From NCBI GenBank assembly GCA_039105265.1, contig JAPFFF010000004.1, forward strand, positions 124,001 through 188,000: a DNA stretch of 64,000 nt. Reading direction: 5' to 3'. Position numbers and translations under genes: made by a program. This DNA is from Tritrichomonas musculus. Taxonomy: Eukaryota > Parabasalia > Tritrichomonadida > Tritrichomonadidae. The notes below the pieces were generated by a model. That model did no database searches, had not been told where the DNA came from, and saw only the letters and a program-made list of their open reading frames with translations. Below are positions 41,772 to 51,033 of this stretch, piece by piece. Position 1 is the first letter of the stretch. Every line of letters starts with the position of its first letter.

Positions 41772-42421
41772 TATAAAATAAATGTGTCAAAAGCATGTTC
41801 CCTTTTGGAATAATAAACGTAAATATTAACACAATATATAATCGAACTCAATTGAAAAAGTTAACGATTAACTCAAATATTCTATGATAAAATAAATTTA
41901 GAAAAAGGAAATTAACAATTTATATACAATTAGAGTTTTTCAAAATTTTCGGTTAGTTTTCAAATTTGAATGCTTCATTCAATTTCCTTTCAATTTTTTG
42001 AGGCAAACATGCAAGGTAGTCGTTTCTCGTGCACTAAAAGATTTCAAAGTTTCTTATTTCCAAAAAAATATTCTTATGGTCGTATATCATATGAATTTAG
42101 GATTCTTTATTCTTCAATTTCTTTTTGGAAGAAAATTAGTTAATATTATTTTAGAAAAATTTCTCCATATTTTTACTTTAGTAATCTGATGATTTGCTTC
42201 TAGTGTTGAAAGAAAATGAACAAATAGTGCCTAATTTACTTTTTATTAAATTTTTGAAAAAGATACTGAATCTTATATGCAAAAAATGTATTAAAATCTC
42301 CTTAATTTTTATATATGATTCATATAAAAATATTTAATTACAGAAATATATACATAAATTAAATAAATGTATTTAATATAATTATAATGTTCATTATCGA
42401 TCAGCATATTTCATTAACATC
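41772..42421. other. Intergenic stretch before the hAT element
   Basis: AT-rich 5' region of the ankyrin gene and unassigned sequence up to the target duplication. A 63-codon plus-strand frame at 41998-42189 has no convincing start context or domain. Confidence 0.4.
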
Positions 42422-42430
42422 AGTTTATTT

Positions 42431-42850
42431 AAGGATGTCGGTTTTGGGCAATTTGTCTTTGGGCATGCCAGCCCATTGCCATTTACTGTTTGGGAAATTT
42501 GGGCAACATCAATTGAATAAAATAAACAAATTTAAGGTTCTGAGTTCGATTAAAAATTGTTTTGTTTTTTTCTTTATATATTTATAATAAACTTTTTGAT
42601 ATATATTTAATCGTAATTTATATTTGAAAATGAAAAAAATTTGTTAAGATTAAATAATTTGGTTTTTTGAAAAAGTTATGAAAATTGAATAAAAAATTTT
42701 ATTTCAAAGCATGTCGGCCCTTTGGGCAATAACCAATTTTTTTCAGAATTTTCTTAGGTTTATATGCCCAAAAGTGGCATGCCCACCTACCCAAATTGTA
42801 TAGTTTATAAGATATTTCAATAGTTTATTTACCCCATAACCGTTTGCCCA
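42431..42850. repeat. Subterminal GGGCA/TGCCC motif cluster, 5' side of the hAT element
   Basis: Repeated TTTGGGCA-type strings (near 42444, 42458, 42490-42515, 42720) and, reversed, TGCCCA near 42770-42785 and CGTTTGCCCACCC at about 42840. The right end has TGCCCAAAAACCGTTTGCCC at about 45793-45812. CCGTTTGCCC occurs on both sides. These are candidate transposase-binding sites. Confidence 0.6.
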
Positions 42851-42987
42851 CCCAGGGCAAACGGTTATTTTAGGCTAATATATTAATATTAACGAATTGC
42901 CATTTTTTTTTTCCTCTCAAATTTAATGCCAGATTTTTTTTTCTGAAAGGATATACAATTTTCAATATTATTTATTTTTTATTACAA

Positions 42988-45084
42988 ATGAATCTTTTTG
43001 ATAAAGAATGTACTGTAATAGAAGAAATTGATGATTACTGGCAAAAGGTTACTAAGCCTGTCACTTCGATTAGTGGTAGAAAAAGAAGACGAACTTTTCT
43101 GAGATGTAAATTATGCGACGAACTATTCAGATGTGATTCAACAAAAGATGTTGACAATAGAGGTCAACTTCACTTTTGTTCTAAAGCAAGACAACTTTCT
43201 TTAACAGAAAGAGCAAAACCAATTCTAGAATATTCTCATTTTAATTTTGTAGCAGGTGCTCACCTTTCAATGAGCCAGGCAACATCTCAATCTTTATATT
43301 CTTTTTATAATACATCATTTACGTATGGATATAACGCTTTAATTCAATTAAATCCACAAATCAACAAAAATTTGAAAATTCCAAAATCAGAAAACTTTTA
43401 TAAACCTTTAAAAAGGACGCAATTTACAACAAAATTCAAACAGTATGCTGAAGAAATCGAAAAAAAGTGTTTACAGACTTTTATTGCACAAAGATATTGT
43501 TCAATTGCTCTCGATGCGGGGAAAGTAAATTCTTTGCCAATGTTAACAATCTGTTTGAATAATCCTTTCAATAAAAATGGATCAATGTTATATAAGATAG
43601 TTTTCTATTTTAAAGGAAATACTATTGATTATCAAAACGAAATTCTCGATATTTTAAGTATTTTGAAATCACAAAATATAATAATTAGTAGTTTCATTGG
43701 AGACAATTTAAAAGCCCAAACTTGCGCGCTTAAATCAGATATAGAAGGGAGTCTTCAAAAAATTTCAGATGACCCATACATTCAGACAATTGAATGGATG
43801 AGTTGTTGCTGTCACACAACAGCTCTAGGATTTGATGACTTTGTAGCATCAGTTGAAAAATTGTCTGATTTTAAACAAAAACTTAGTGTTGTTGTAAAGT
43901 TTTTTAGAACAAAAACTGTGGTTAACAAAATCAATGCAATCTGCCCATCTTTCTGTCCAACTCGGTGGACAAATTTCACTGATATTATGTTGTTTTTTAT
44001 CAACAAGGCAGATATTGTTACGGATTTTCTTGTTAATAATCAGCATATAATAACAAAGTATTTCGCCAAATTAAATCAAAATGAAATCAATTTTGGAACA
44101 TTTATTTTTCAAGAGATTGCTTCATTATACTGGCTACTTATTCCATATAAAAGCTTTATCAATAAAATTGAAGCAGATTCTTTTCCAGCTTCGTACATAT
44201 TTCCAATATTTGAAAATTTTTGCTCCTCATTGTATCAAACTGCTCAAAAAGCAAGCGAAATTGGTGATACTTTAGCCGTTACTTATGCGGATTCTCTTAT
44301 TTCTTTTATCAAATTACGGTTTGAAAATTTATATTCTAATAGATTCCTGAAAATGTTATGGTTCTTAACTCCACAAGGAAGACTTCAAGCTCGTCATGAA
44401 TATGGAGATCAATCAGAACAATATTCAGAAGATGGAAATTTAGTTTGCTGCGACATGCCTCAATTGAATATTGATCCAGACGAAATTCAAAATTGCATAA
44501 GTGATTTTATAAAGAGTTAAAAAAAAAGAATAGAGGATATCAGAAAAGCAAAAGAAAAAACAAATAAAGAAGATGATTATTGTGATTTTACTGATGTTGA
44601 AGATGGTGAAATTGAATTTGAGCAAGTAGATTGTGAACTAGTCAATAGTGAAGTATACGACAGCACATTAGAAGATGTAGAAAATATTGTTTATGAAAAA
44701 GCTGTAAGGTTGATTCAAACTTTAGATGACGACCAAAAAAAAAATATTGAAAAAGAAATCGGAAGTATTGAAGATTATCCAAATTTAATACTTGATGAAT
44801 TCCATAAGTGGATTTTAAATGGCATCACATTGCCTTCAATTATTTGCATATATAAATATAATCCTTGGTCTTTTTGGCAAGAATATATGCATTTAAAACC
44901 AAAAAAACAGATCTTTGCAGATTTTTGTTTATGTTATCTTGCAATCACCGCATCATCAGCTAATTGCGAAAGATCATTCCACGAAATAAATCTAGAATTA
45001 ACACCTGGAAGGATGAAATCATCAGAAGAATTAATAAGATATAGAATTAACGTTAAAAAACATAATAATTTAATTCAATTATAA
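42988..45084 (+). pseudogene. hAT transposase interrupted by one in-frame stop
   Basis: From the ATG at 42988 the frame is open to a TAA at 44518-44520, then continues in the same frame without further stops to 45084. The downstream part has no ATG start of its own (a TTG at 44710), so it is one gene of about 698 codons with a single nonsense codon. The N-terminus has a BED-like finger (RCKLCDELFRCDS and GQLHFCSKAR, with a Trp before it). Candidate hAT catalytic region: Asp in SIALDAGKVNSLP, Asp in SFIGDNLKAQTCA, then the CCCHTTALGFDDF motif. The C-terminal dimerisation block reads FCLCYLAITASSANCERSF, then LTPGRMKSSEEL, with the typical Ser/Cys-Glu-Arg-Ser-Phe core. Its stop sits beside an A run (GTTAAAAAAAAAG). 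Confidence 0.88.
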
Positions 45085-45268
45085 GATTATAATATAATGA
45101 ATAAATAAAAAATCTATTAATTTTTCTACGTTTTTTTTTTTAAAAATGTTTTATTCATCATGGTATTCTAATATTTTAAAAAAATATTATGAAATAATAA
45201 TCTTCTATTGCTAATTGATTAGGGACTAATACTTAATGACAGATTTTTTTTTCTCACAAAATGTAAAC

Positions 45269-45345
45269 AGCATATTTTTCTCCCTTTCAATTTGTAATAA
45301 AGAAAATAACAAATTGAATTGAATTGAAAGGGGAAAAAATATGCT
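45269..45345. repeat. Inverted repeat in the 3' subterminal region of the hAT element
   Basis: AGCATATTTTTCTCCCTTTC at 45269 is mirrored by GAAAGGGGAAAAAATATGCT ending at 45345, around a short loop that itself repeats AATTG. It may form a hairpin next to the tandem array. Confidence 0.55.
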
Positions 45346-45350
45346 GAAAA

Positions 45351-45537
45351 CGAAAAATACTTTTACAGGAGTTTCAGTCCGGGAAAACGAAAAATATTTT
45401 TACCAGAGTTTCAGTCCGGGAAAAATAAAAAATATTTTTACCGGAGTTTCAGTCCGGGAAAAATAAAAAATATTTTTACCGGAGTTTCAGTCCGGGAAAA
45501 CGAAAAATATTTTTACCAGAGTATCAGTCCAGTAAAA
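45351..45537 (+). repeat. Tandem repeat, 37-38 bp unit, about five copies, inside the hAT element
   Basis: The core TTTCAGTCCGGGAAAA recurs at 45372, 45409, 45447, 45485 and, altered to TATCAGTCCAG, at 45522. Spacings are 37, 38, 38 and 37 bases. Each unit has CGAAAAATATTTTTACC or ATAAAAAATATTTTTACCGG between cores. It lies between the transposase gene and the right end. The CCGGG core is GC-rich compared with the surroundings. Confidence 0.85.
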
Positions 45538-45854
45538 TATAAAATTAATTTATTCGTTTATAAAAAAATGAATTCATTTTTTTATAGAGAATAAAATACC
45601 AATCCAATAATTTTGTATTGAAGTTCTAATAGAACATTATAATAATTTTAATATAATTAATTAAATAATATTTTATTTAAAGTTAGTTAAAACTCATCAT
45701 TTTAATCAAGTTTTCTCTCAAAATCTATAATTAAAAAATATTTGTATGAACTCATAGAATAAGTCATATTCAATAACGACCGTTTATTTGCTGCCCAAAA
45801 ACCGTTTGCCCAAAATAGATCAGAATTACCCAAATCGACATCCTTAGTTTATTT

Positions 45855-46043
45855 TTGAAATTATTTGAACATGCACTAAATATACAGTTTATTTTATTAC
45901 AGAAAAGCTGATATTATACATTTTTTTTTTAATGGAAAAAAAAATCTTTTTATATTTTGAATAGTTTATATTTATATTTTTCTGCGCAAAAAGCGGTTGG
46001 AAAAACTTTATATACAATTAACATTTACAAAACAAAGCTAAAG
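45855..46043. other. Spacer to the right of the hAT element
   Basis: AT-rich, no gene seen. The 3' end of the next minus-strand gene begins at 46044. Confidence 0.4.
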
Positions 46044-47729
46044 CTAAAAATATTTTCTCTTTTGCTGGTTCCTATTTGCATTATTGCGAGTGTTTCGGGT
46101 ATTCGAACTTCTGGTATTACGATTAGTGTTTCTATTACTTGAAGAAGAACGAGATGATGACCCTGATGTTTTTGTGGTAAATTGAAAGTTTCCACCATTT
46201 CCACCCATCATCATTTTCAGTATATCTCCCATATCAAACCCGAAACCTCCGCCACCAAATCCACCAAATCCGCCAAAGTCTCCAGCATCAAAATTGTTCC
46301 CATTTCCGCTGGTCTTGTAAAATGTTCTTCCGCCATTACCACCTCTGAAATTATTATATTGGTATTGTTCTGAACCAGGAGGAGGACCATTTGGAATTTG
46401 ATTATCAGGATCTTGACCTAAATCATACATTTTCTTCTTTTGTTCATCACTAAGCACGTCATAAGCTCGATTGATCATTTTCATTTTCTTTTCAGCTTCC
46501 TTCTTCTTCAAAGGCTCTTTAAAGCGATCTGGGTGCCATTTAACAACCAACTTACGATATGCAGCTTTAACGTCTTTCATCGATGCGCCATGCTTTAATC
46601 CTAAAATTGTATAGTAATCAACATTTTTCTCTTTTTCTTGAAGTTCAGATGCTTTTTCAATGAGTTTAATGGCTTTCTTGTTTTCACTACTATTTTGCTT
46701 TGTCTTCTTTTTGACTATTTGAAGGTCAGAAAGAGCACCAGAGTAGTCTCCAAGATCGATCAGAAGTTCACCTCTCTGAGTGAGCAAAGAAATATCGTTT
46801 GGTGATGCTTTAATGAGATCGTTTAAACAATCTACGGCTTCTTCTTTTTGATTCTTGGCTAAGAGTATTTTGATGTGGATTCCTTTAATTCGATTGGAAA
46901 GAGGCGAATTAGAAGTTGAATACTTACTAACAATATCTTTACAAGAATTAATATGTTTCTGGGCCAAACCGAAGTCTTTTTTAGCAGCAGCTGCTGTAGC
47001 AGCTTTTTCATTGTTTTGGAAACTGTTGATGGATTTAAGCATTGCTGTACACTTTGAAGCATCTGAAGCTGAATTAATACACATTTTGGCATATTTTTGA
47101 GCCATAATTAATTCTGCATTTGAAAAATGAAATCTGCCTTTCATTTCAAGAAGTTTAGGATCTTTTGGAGCTATTGTAAGCGCTTTTTGAGAAAGCTCAA
47201 CAAATAAAGTATTATTTCCAAGTTTTAATGCTATATCAGCAGCCTCTCGCAAAAAATTTTCTGATGATGTACAAATTTTGATTAATTCAGAATATTTGTT
47301 TAATGCAAATTGCGGAGTTGTCTCATTTGATTGAGCTGAATTAAGTAAGAAACTAGCTTTTTTAACCAACTTCATCAAAGATTCATCTTTACTGGATTCT
47401 GCATCGTTTTTAGCATCCTCCAAATTTCCGATTTTTAGGTAAGCTGTTCCTCGTAAAACGAGTGCTTCTTTTTGATCTTTTGGATTAATATTTGTTCCTG
47501 TTCTTAGAAAACGAGAAAGATCGTTAATACTTTGACTGAATTTTCCGATTTTAACAGCAGAACATCCTCTCAAGAAAAAGAGAATACTATCTGCGTCTAA
47601 GATTCCTTGAGAAGTAATCATAGAGTTTGCAGCTTGATATGCTGCATTATATTGCTTATTAGATATTTGCTTTCGAATCGATGCTATTGTGTCAATTGAT
47701 AATGCGGTAATTATGAGTAAAAGAAACAT
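46044..47729 (-). CDS. ER-type TPR/J-domain co-chaperone (DNAJC3/p58IPK-like)
   Basis: 561 residues. The N-terminus, MFLLLIITALSIDTIAS, is a short signal-peptide-like segment. TPR-type helix pairs follow across about residues 20-345 (for example LKIGNLEDAKNDAESSK, AKYAKMCINSASDASKC, LIDLGDYSGALSDLQIVK). The J domain is at about 370-435: DYYTILGLKHGASMKDVKAA, then LVVKWHPDRFKEPLKKKEA with the HPD motif, then INRAYDVLSDEQKKKMYD. After it come a Gly/Phe-rich linker and an Arg/Asn/Ser tail (SSSSNRNTNRNTRSS). The order signal-TPR-J matches DNAJC3, an ER-lumen Hsp70 partner. No KDEL-like retention signal at the end (ending KRKYF), so retention must differ or the localisation is uncertain. TCACAA lies just upstream of the ATG. 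Confidence 0.87.
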   Translation of the reverse strand: MFLLLIITALSIDTIASIRKQISNKQYNAAYQAANSMITSQGILDADSILFFLRGCSAVKIGKFSQSINDLSRFLRTGTNINPKDQKEALVLRGTAYLKIGNLEDAKNDAESSKDESLMKLVKKASFLLNSAQSNETTPQFALNKYSELIKICTSSENFLREAADIALKLGNNTLFVELSQKALTIAPKDPKLLEMKGRFHFSNAELIMAQKYAKMCINSASDASKCTAMLKSINSFQNNEKAATAAAAKKDFGLAQKHINSCKDIVSKYSTSNSPLSNRIKGIHIKILLAKNQKEEAVDCLNDLIKASPNDISLLTQRGELLIDLGDYSGALSDLQIVKKKTKQNSSENKKAIKLIEKASELQEKEKNVDYYTILGLKHGASMKDVKAAYRKLVVKWHPDRFKEPLKKKEAEKKMKMINRAYDVLSDEQKKKMYDLGQDPDNQIPNGPPPGSEQYQYNNFRGGNGGRTFYKTSGNGNNFDAGDFGGFGGFGGGGFGFDMGDILKMMMGGNGGNFQFTTKTSGSSSRSSSSNRNTNRNTRSSNTRNTRNNANRNQQKRKYF

Positions 47730-47733
47730 AAAT

Positions 47734-47739
47734 TTGTGA
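47734..47739 (-). promoter_or_regulatory. Initiator-like TCACAA of the J-domain gene
   Basis: On the minus strand TCACAA is 4 bases before the ATG at 47729, consistent with a trichomonad initiator (TCA-Y-W-W). Confidence 0.4.
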
Positions 47740-48370
47740 TGTAGTAATATGATATATTTTCAATAATATGATATTATTCAAAATTTGTGAATTCTTTGGT
47801 CTGTCGGTTTTTACTTTCTGTTCGGACAAAAAAATATTCAAATTTTCTTTGAAATGCAAAATTTATTTTATATGAAAATTTTAAATAAAAAACATATATC
47901 CTGTTTAACAAATATAAAATTGTAAAAATAAGATATAAAATATATAATTACAAAAACAAAGTTAGAATATATATATGTTATTTTAAAAAATATTCTATTT
48001 TTATCAAGATATATTAATAATTAAAATGATACCTAAAGCTTAAAAATTTTAGGCAAAGTGGAAACTTTGCATCTTTTGTTCACCTAATTTTGCTCAAATA
48101 TATTCCACATTTTTTTTTTTTTTTTTTTAATAAACAGATATGATTTTTTTAGTTCACTCTTCTTTTCCATTCAGCATTGAATGGGAAATAATAAAAGATT
48201 TTGTAATTTATCAAAAAATTAGCGAGGCACAAAACAATTACTGACCAATTTCCTCATCATTGATCAATGAACAAAAAAACAACTCAAAATTAATATAAAA
48301 TTTTTCAATTCATATTATAATTTTTGAAATTAAAAAAAAAAAAAGATTTAATATTTGTGACATTTTTTAT
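47740..48370. other. AT-rich intergenic stretch
   Basis: Contains a T run near 48112-48128 and small inverted strings such as CATTCAGCATTGAATGGG (48170-48190). No gene recognised. Confidence 0.4.
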
Positions 48371-49894
48371 CTAATTATTTGCTAAGTTTTCATAATGTGG
48401 ATCACATTGCTTTAAGAGTGATTCACGATATAACCGAATTTGTTTTGAATATTTCAATAATTTTGGAATAGTTAAATCTTTGCCGGAATCCTTGAACAAA
48501 ATATCCATTACTTTTTGAACAGCAGTTTCTGCATCAGCGAGGGCGATTTTGAAAAACAAGTATTTCTTTGAATAAGGATATTTTTGAATATTTAATTGAT
48601 CTTCTGTTCTAGCATTTTTAACATCTTGATATCTGAGATTAAAAAGATGAACCTGAGACCATCTGAAATTTTCTTTTGTCCAGTAAATAAGCCTTAATAA
48701 ATCAATAACAACTTGCCTATCACTCTCATTTCTTTGCTTAATTCTTAAAGAAATGCTATCTGCATTTTTTTCTATTTTATCGAAAAGTGATTTATTTTCA
48801 AGATCTAAATGAACAAATTTATCATGATATGGTTCAAGGAGTTCTTTGTTGATATTATCCGGCTTTTTTAGATAAGGATCATCTTCTTTTCTGTAAGCTT
48901 TACATTCATAATAAGTTTGTGGATGTGATTTCCATTCTTTCCCACACATCCAGCAGAATTCATGATGACAATGCTGACAAGTCATATGATTACATCCTCC
49001 GTTTTTCTCAATAATTGCTTTGCAATTGGGACATATCTTAACATTTTCTCCAAGGAGTCGCTGCTTCATAATTTCATCACCTGTTATACTTCCCCAAAAG
49101 GTTTTTTCAACACAGTTTGCTGGAGCATGTGAAGGACTTTTACATAACGAACAAAATTCATGACCACAAACACACTTTAAAACATTGCAAAGACCTGTAG
49201 AAAGAACATTGACTGGCTTATTACAATTTCGAGAAGGACATATTGTCAATGTATCGGCTAAAGAAACTGTTGTATCCATTAAATAACGAAGGAAATCATT
49301 ATAAACTTTCTTACCACATAGCATCTCAACGGAATTAGGAGGTAGTTTCCTTTTACAGCCTGATTGTTGACAGCTAATTAAATGCTGACCTGAAGCAACA
49401 TGAGTATTAACGTGAGTTCTCCAGCAATCTGCACAAAAAACATGCCCACATGGAAGACACCACATTTCACTTGCGTGGAATGTGTCATAACAAACTTCAC
49501 ATTCTATTTCTTCCTCATCAGGGAAGTTTGCATGACGAAGTGAAGGGTCTTCATTTGCATTTGATAACTGAACTCCGAGTTCAGCTAGCATTGAATCATG
49601 CATTGTAGACCAATTTTCATATACAAGGTGAACATTCCAATTTTGACTTTCTAATAACATAAACGCAATGTAAGGGTGAACATTAAGACTTTCTGAAATT
49701 GATCTGCATTCACGCATAATTGATTCGAAAACTTGATCGTCGTTGGCAATATTTGTAAAAACTGTTTGTTGTTGAATTGGAAGGACTTCTTCTTTATCAT
49801 TAATATTTATAGAAACAAATAGATCAACTGCTTCTTCTGGCTGGGTACAGATTCCATATTTATCAAATTCTTGAAAATTTGGGTTGAATTCCAT
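48371..49894 (-). CDS. RBR-type E3 ubiquitin ligase (Ariadne-like)
   Basis: 507 residues. A helical N-terminus with a UBA-like stretch (IAFMLLESQNWNVHLVYENW, about 76-95) is followed by RING1 at about 131-180 (CEVCYDTF, CLPCGHVFCADCW), an in-between-RING at about 200-262 (CPSRNCNKP, LKCVCGHEFCSLCKSPSH), and RING2 at about 288-317 (CPNCKAIIEKNGGCNHMTC, then CHHEFCWMCG). In Ariadne proteins the RING2 Cys after two Gly accepts ubiquitin from the E2. Here it is expected at Cys301 in GGCNHMTC and is present. The remaining 190 residues are helical and match the position of the autoinhibitory Ariadne domain. Predicted active ligase. Confidence 0.94.
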   Translation of the reverse strand: MEFNPNFQEFDKYGICTQPEEAVDLFVSININDKEEVLPIQQQTVFTNIANDDQVFESIMRECRSISESLNVHPYIAFMLLESQNWNVHLVYENWSTMHDSMLAELGVQLSNANEDPSLRHANFPDEEEIECEVCYDTFHASEMWCLPCGHVFCADCWRTHVNTHVASGQHLISCQQSGCKRKLPPNSVEMLCGKKVYNDFLRYLMDTTVSLADTLTICPSRNCNKPVNVLSTGLCNVLKCVCGHEFCSLCKSPSHAPANCVEKTFWGSITGDEIMKQRLLGENVKICPNCKAIIEKNGGCNHMTCQHCHHEFCWMCGKEWKSHPQTYYECKAYRKEDDPYLKKPDNINKELLEPYHDKFVHLDLENKSLFDKIEKNADSISLRIKQRNESDRQVVIDLLRLIYWTKENFRWSQVHLFNLRYQDVKNARTEDQLNIQKYPYSKKYLFFKIALADAETAVQKVMDILFKDSGKDLTIPKLLKYSKQIRLYRESLLKQCDPHYENLANN

Positions 49895-50622
49895 TTTGAT
49901 TTATAAAATTTTAAATTAAAAATTTTAATATCAAAATTACATTCAAATTTATATCTTCAAAATATAAAAGTGTACATCTTTTTAAATATATAAATAAATA
50001 TATTTATAATCTATATATATAATTTATGATATTAATAATTAATAAATTGTTTCTATCATTCAAAAAAACATGTATAAATAAACATTCAACATTTTAATTT
50101 TTAAGAGGGAAACTGTTCGAATAAATATTGAAACGTAAATTTAAAAAAATACTAAAAAGAATTACATAATAAAAATAAATAGTTTTAATATATAATAAAT
50201 ATTTTAAATTGTAAAATAATAATAATAATAATAATTGATTTACTGTTTATATACCAAGATATATTTATACTTGACTGATATTACGTTTTTTATATTTTCA
50301 TTTTGCAATTTTGACAAAAAAATTCAATTCGGATTATATTTTTTTTATTATTATTAATCTCTATATTATCCATTACTTTAATAGAATTTCTAATTATCAT
50401 ATCATCTATTTCAACAATACTACTTAATTGAATGAAAAAGATAAATAAAAGCTTTCTATTTAATATTTCTTATATGAACAAAAACGCCCTACTCCTGCTA
50501 ATCGTTTTTGAGAAAGGGGATTTATAAATATAGGCTGGATAAATATATATAAATTTTATTAATCAAATTTTTAATAAGTAATTGAATCTGTTAAGATTTC
50601 ATACTTACAATATTTCGATAAA
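49895..50622. other. AT-rich intergenic stretch
   Basis: Contains an (AAT)n-type short run near 50213-50233. No gene recognised. Confidence 0.4.
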
Positions 50623-51033
50623 TTAGTGGAATAATGAAATGACAGCTACAACAACATAAGGTCCATCTTCAGTATCAAGAAATACTGCGGTTCCTCTTTT
50701 TCCTGGCGCAAATAAGACAGGTCGTTTGCCAGAATCATTCAGCCATCTTTGAACAAGCTGCTGCGGTGATGACTTTCCATCAAAACGTTCATAAAAATGA
50801 TAATCTGAAAGAATAACATACCCTTCTACATCTAAAAATGGATTTGGATCACTCAAAATAACGCCGGCATAATCATCCATTCCTTGCTGAACTTTAATTT
50901 CAGGTAAATTAAAGTAAGTTCGAACTTGGTTAATTTGCTGTAAAAGCGAATCTCTATCGGCGGCTGGTTGCCTATTCTTCTCTCTCTTTGATTTTCTCTT
51001 TCCTGAATGCGAAGACGAATGTTTTCGCTCCAT
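50623..51033 (-). CDS. Small CAP/SCP-like protein without signal peptide
   Basis: 136 residues. The basic Ser/Lys N-terminus (HSSSHSGKRKSKREK) is followed by a fold that reads like a reduced CAP (cysteine-rich secretory/SCP-like) domain: LLQQINQVRTYFNLPEIKVQ at about 30-50, then SSPQQLVQRWLNDSGKR and VLFAPGKRGTAVFLDTEDG, closing with PYVVVAVISLF. The characteristic His in the bacterial YkwD-type pattern (SPGHR) is replaced by a Lys-Arg pair, and no signal peptide or cysteines are visible. It is likely cytosolic or nuclear and without the usual secreted function. Family call tentative. Confidence 0.5.
   Translation of the reverse strand: MERKHSSSHSGKRKSKREKNRQPAADRDSLLQQINQVRTYFNLPEIKVQQGMDDYAGVILSDPNPFLDVEGYVILSDYHFYERFDGKSSPQQLVQRWLNDSGKRPVLFAPGKRGTAVFLDTEDGPYVVVAVISLFH

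Larger units (their letters stand above)
42422..45854. mobile_element. hAT transposon (42431-45845) with flanking direct repeat
   Basis: The left end, AAGGATGTCGGTTTTGGGCA (42431), and the right end, the reverse complement of AAGGATGTCGATTTGGGTAA (ending 45845), are inverted copies. AGTTTATTT directly flanks both ends (42422-42430 and 45846-45854). If the preceding T/A is counted, the ends read TAAGG, which fits the hAT YARNG consensus. A strict 8-bp duplication then needs a one-base offset. TTTGGGCA/TGCCCAAA motifs recur in both subterminal regions, as hAT transposases often require. The element carries one transposase frame broken by a single stop, and tandem repeats near the 3' end. Total about 3.4 kb. 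Confidence 0.88.

Noticed and set aside
43812-44046. Overlapping minus-strand frames inside the hAT transposase gene.
   Set aside because: They lie wholly within a clear transposase frame on the other strand.
42988-44520. Retroviral or Maverick-type integrase.
   Set aside because: The BED-like finger, CCCH motif and ANCERSF dimerisation block together with short inverted ends point to hAT. No polymerase, protease or capsid-like genes are present.
44710-45084. Separate small gene after the transposase.
   Set aside because: It starts with TTG and is in the same frame as the transposase with no other stop between, so it is the C-terminal part of that gene.
45351-45537. CRISPR-like array.
   Set aside because: The 37-38 bp period has no distinct spacers. 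The units differ only by point changes, so it is an ordinary tandem repeat inside a transposon of a eukaryotic genome.
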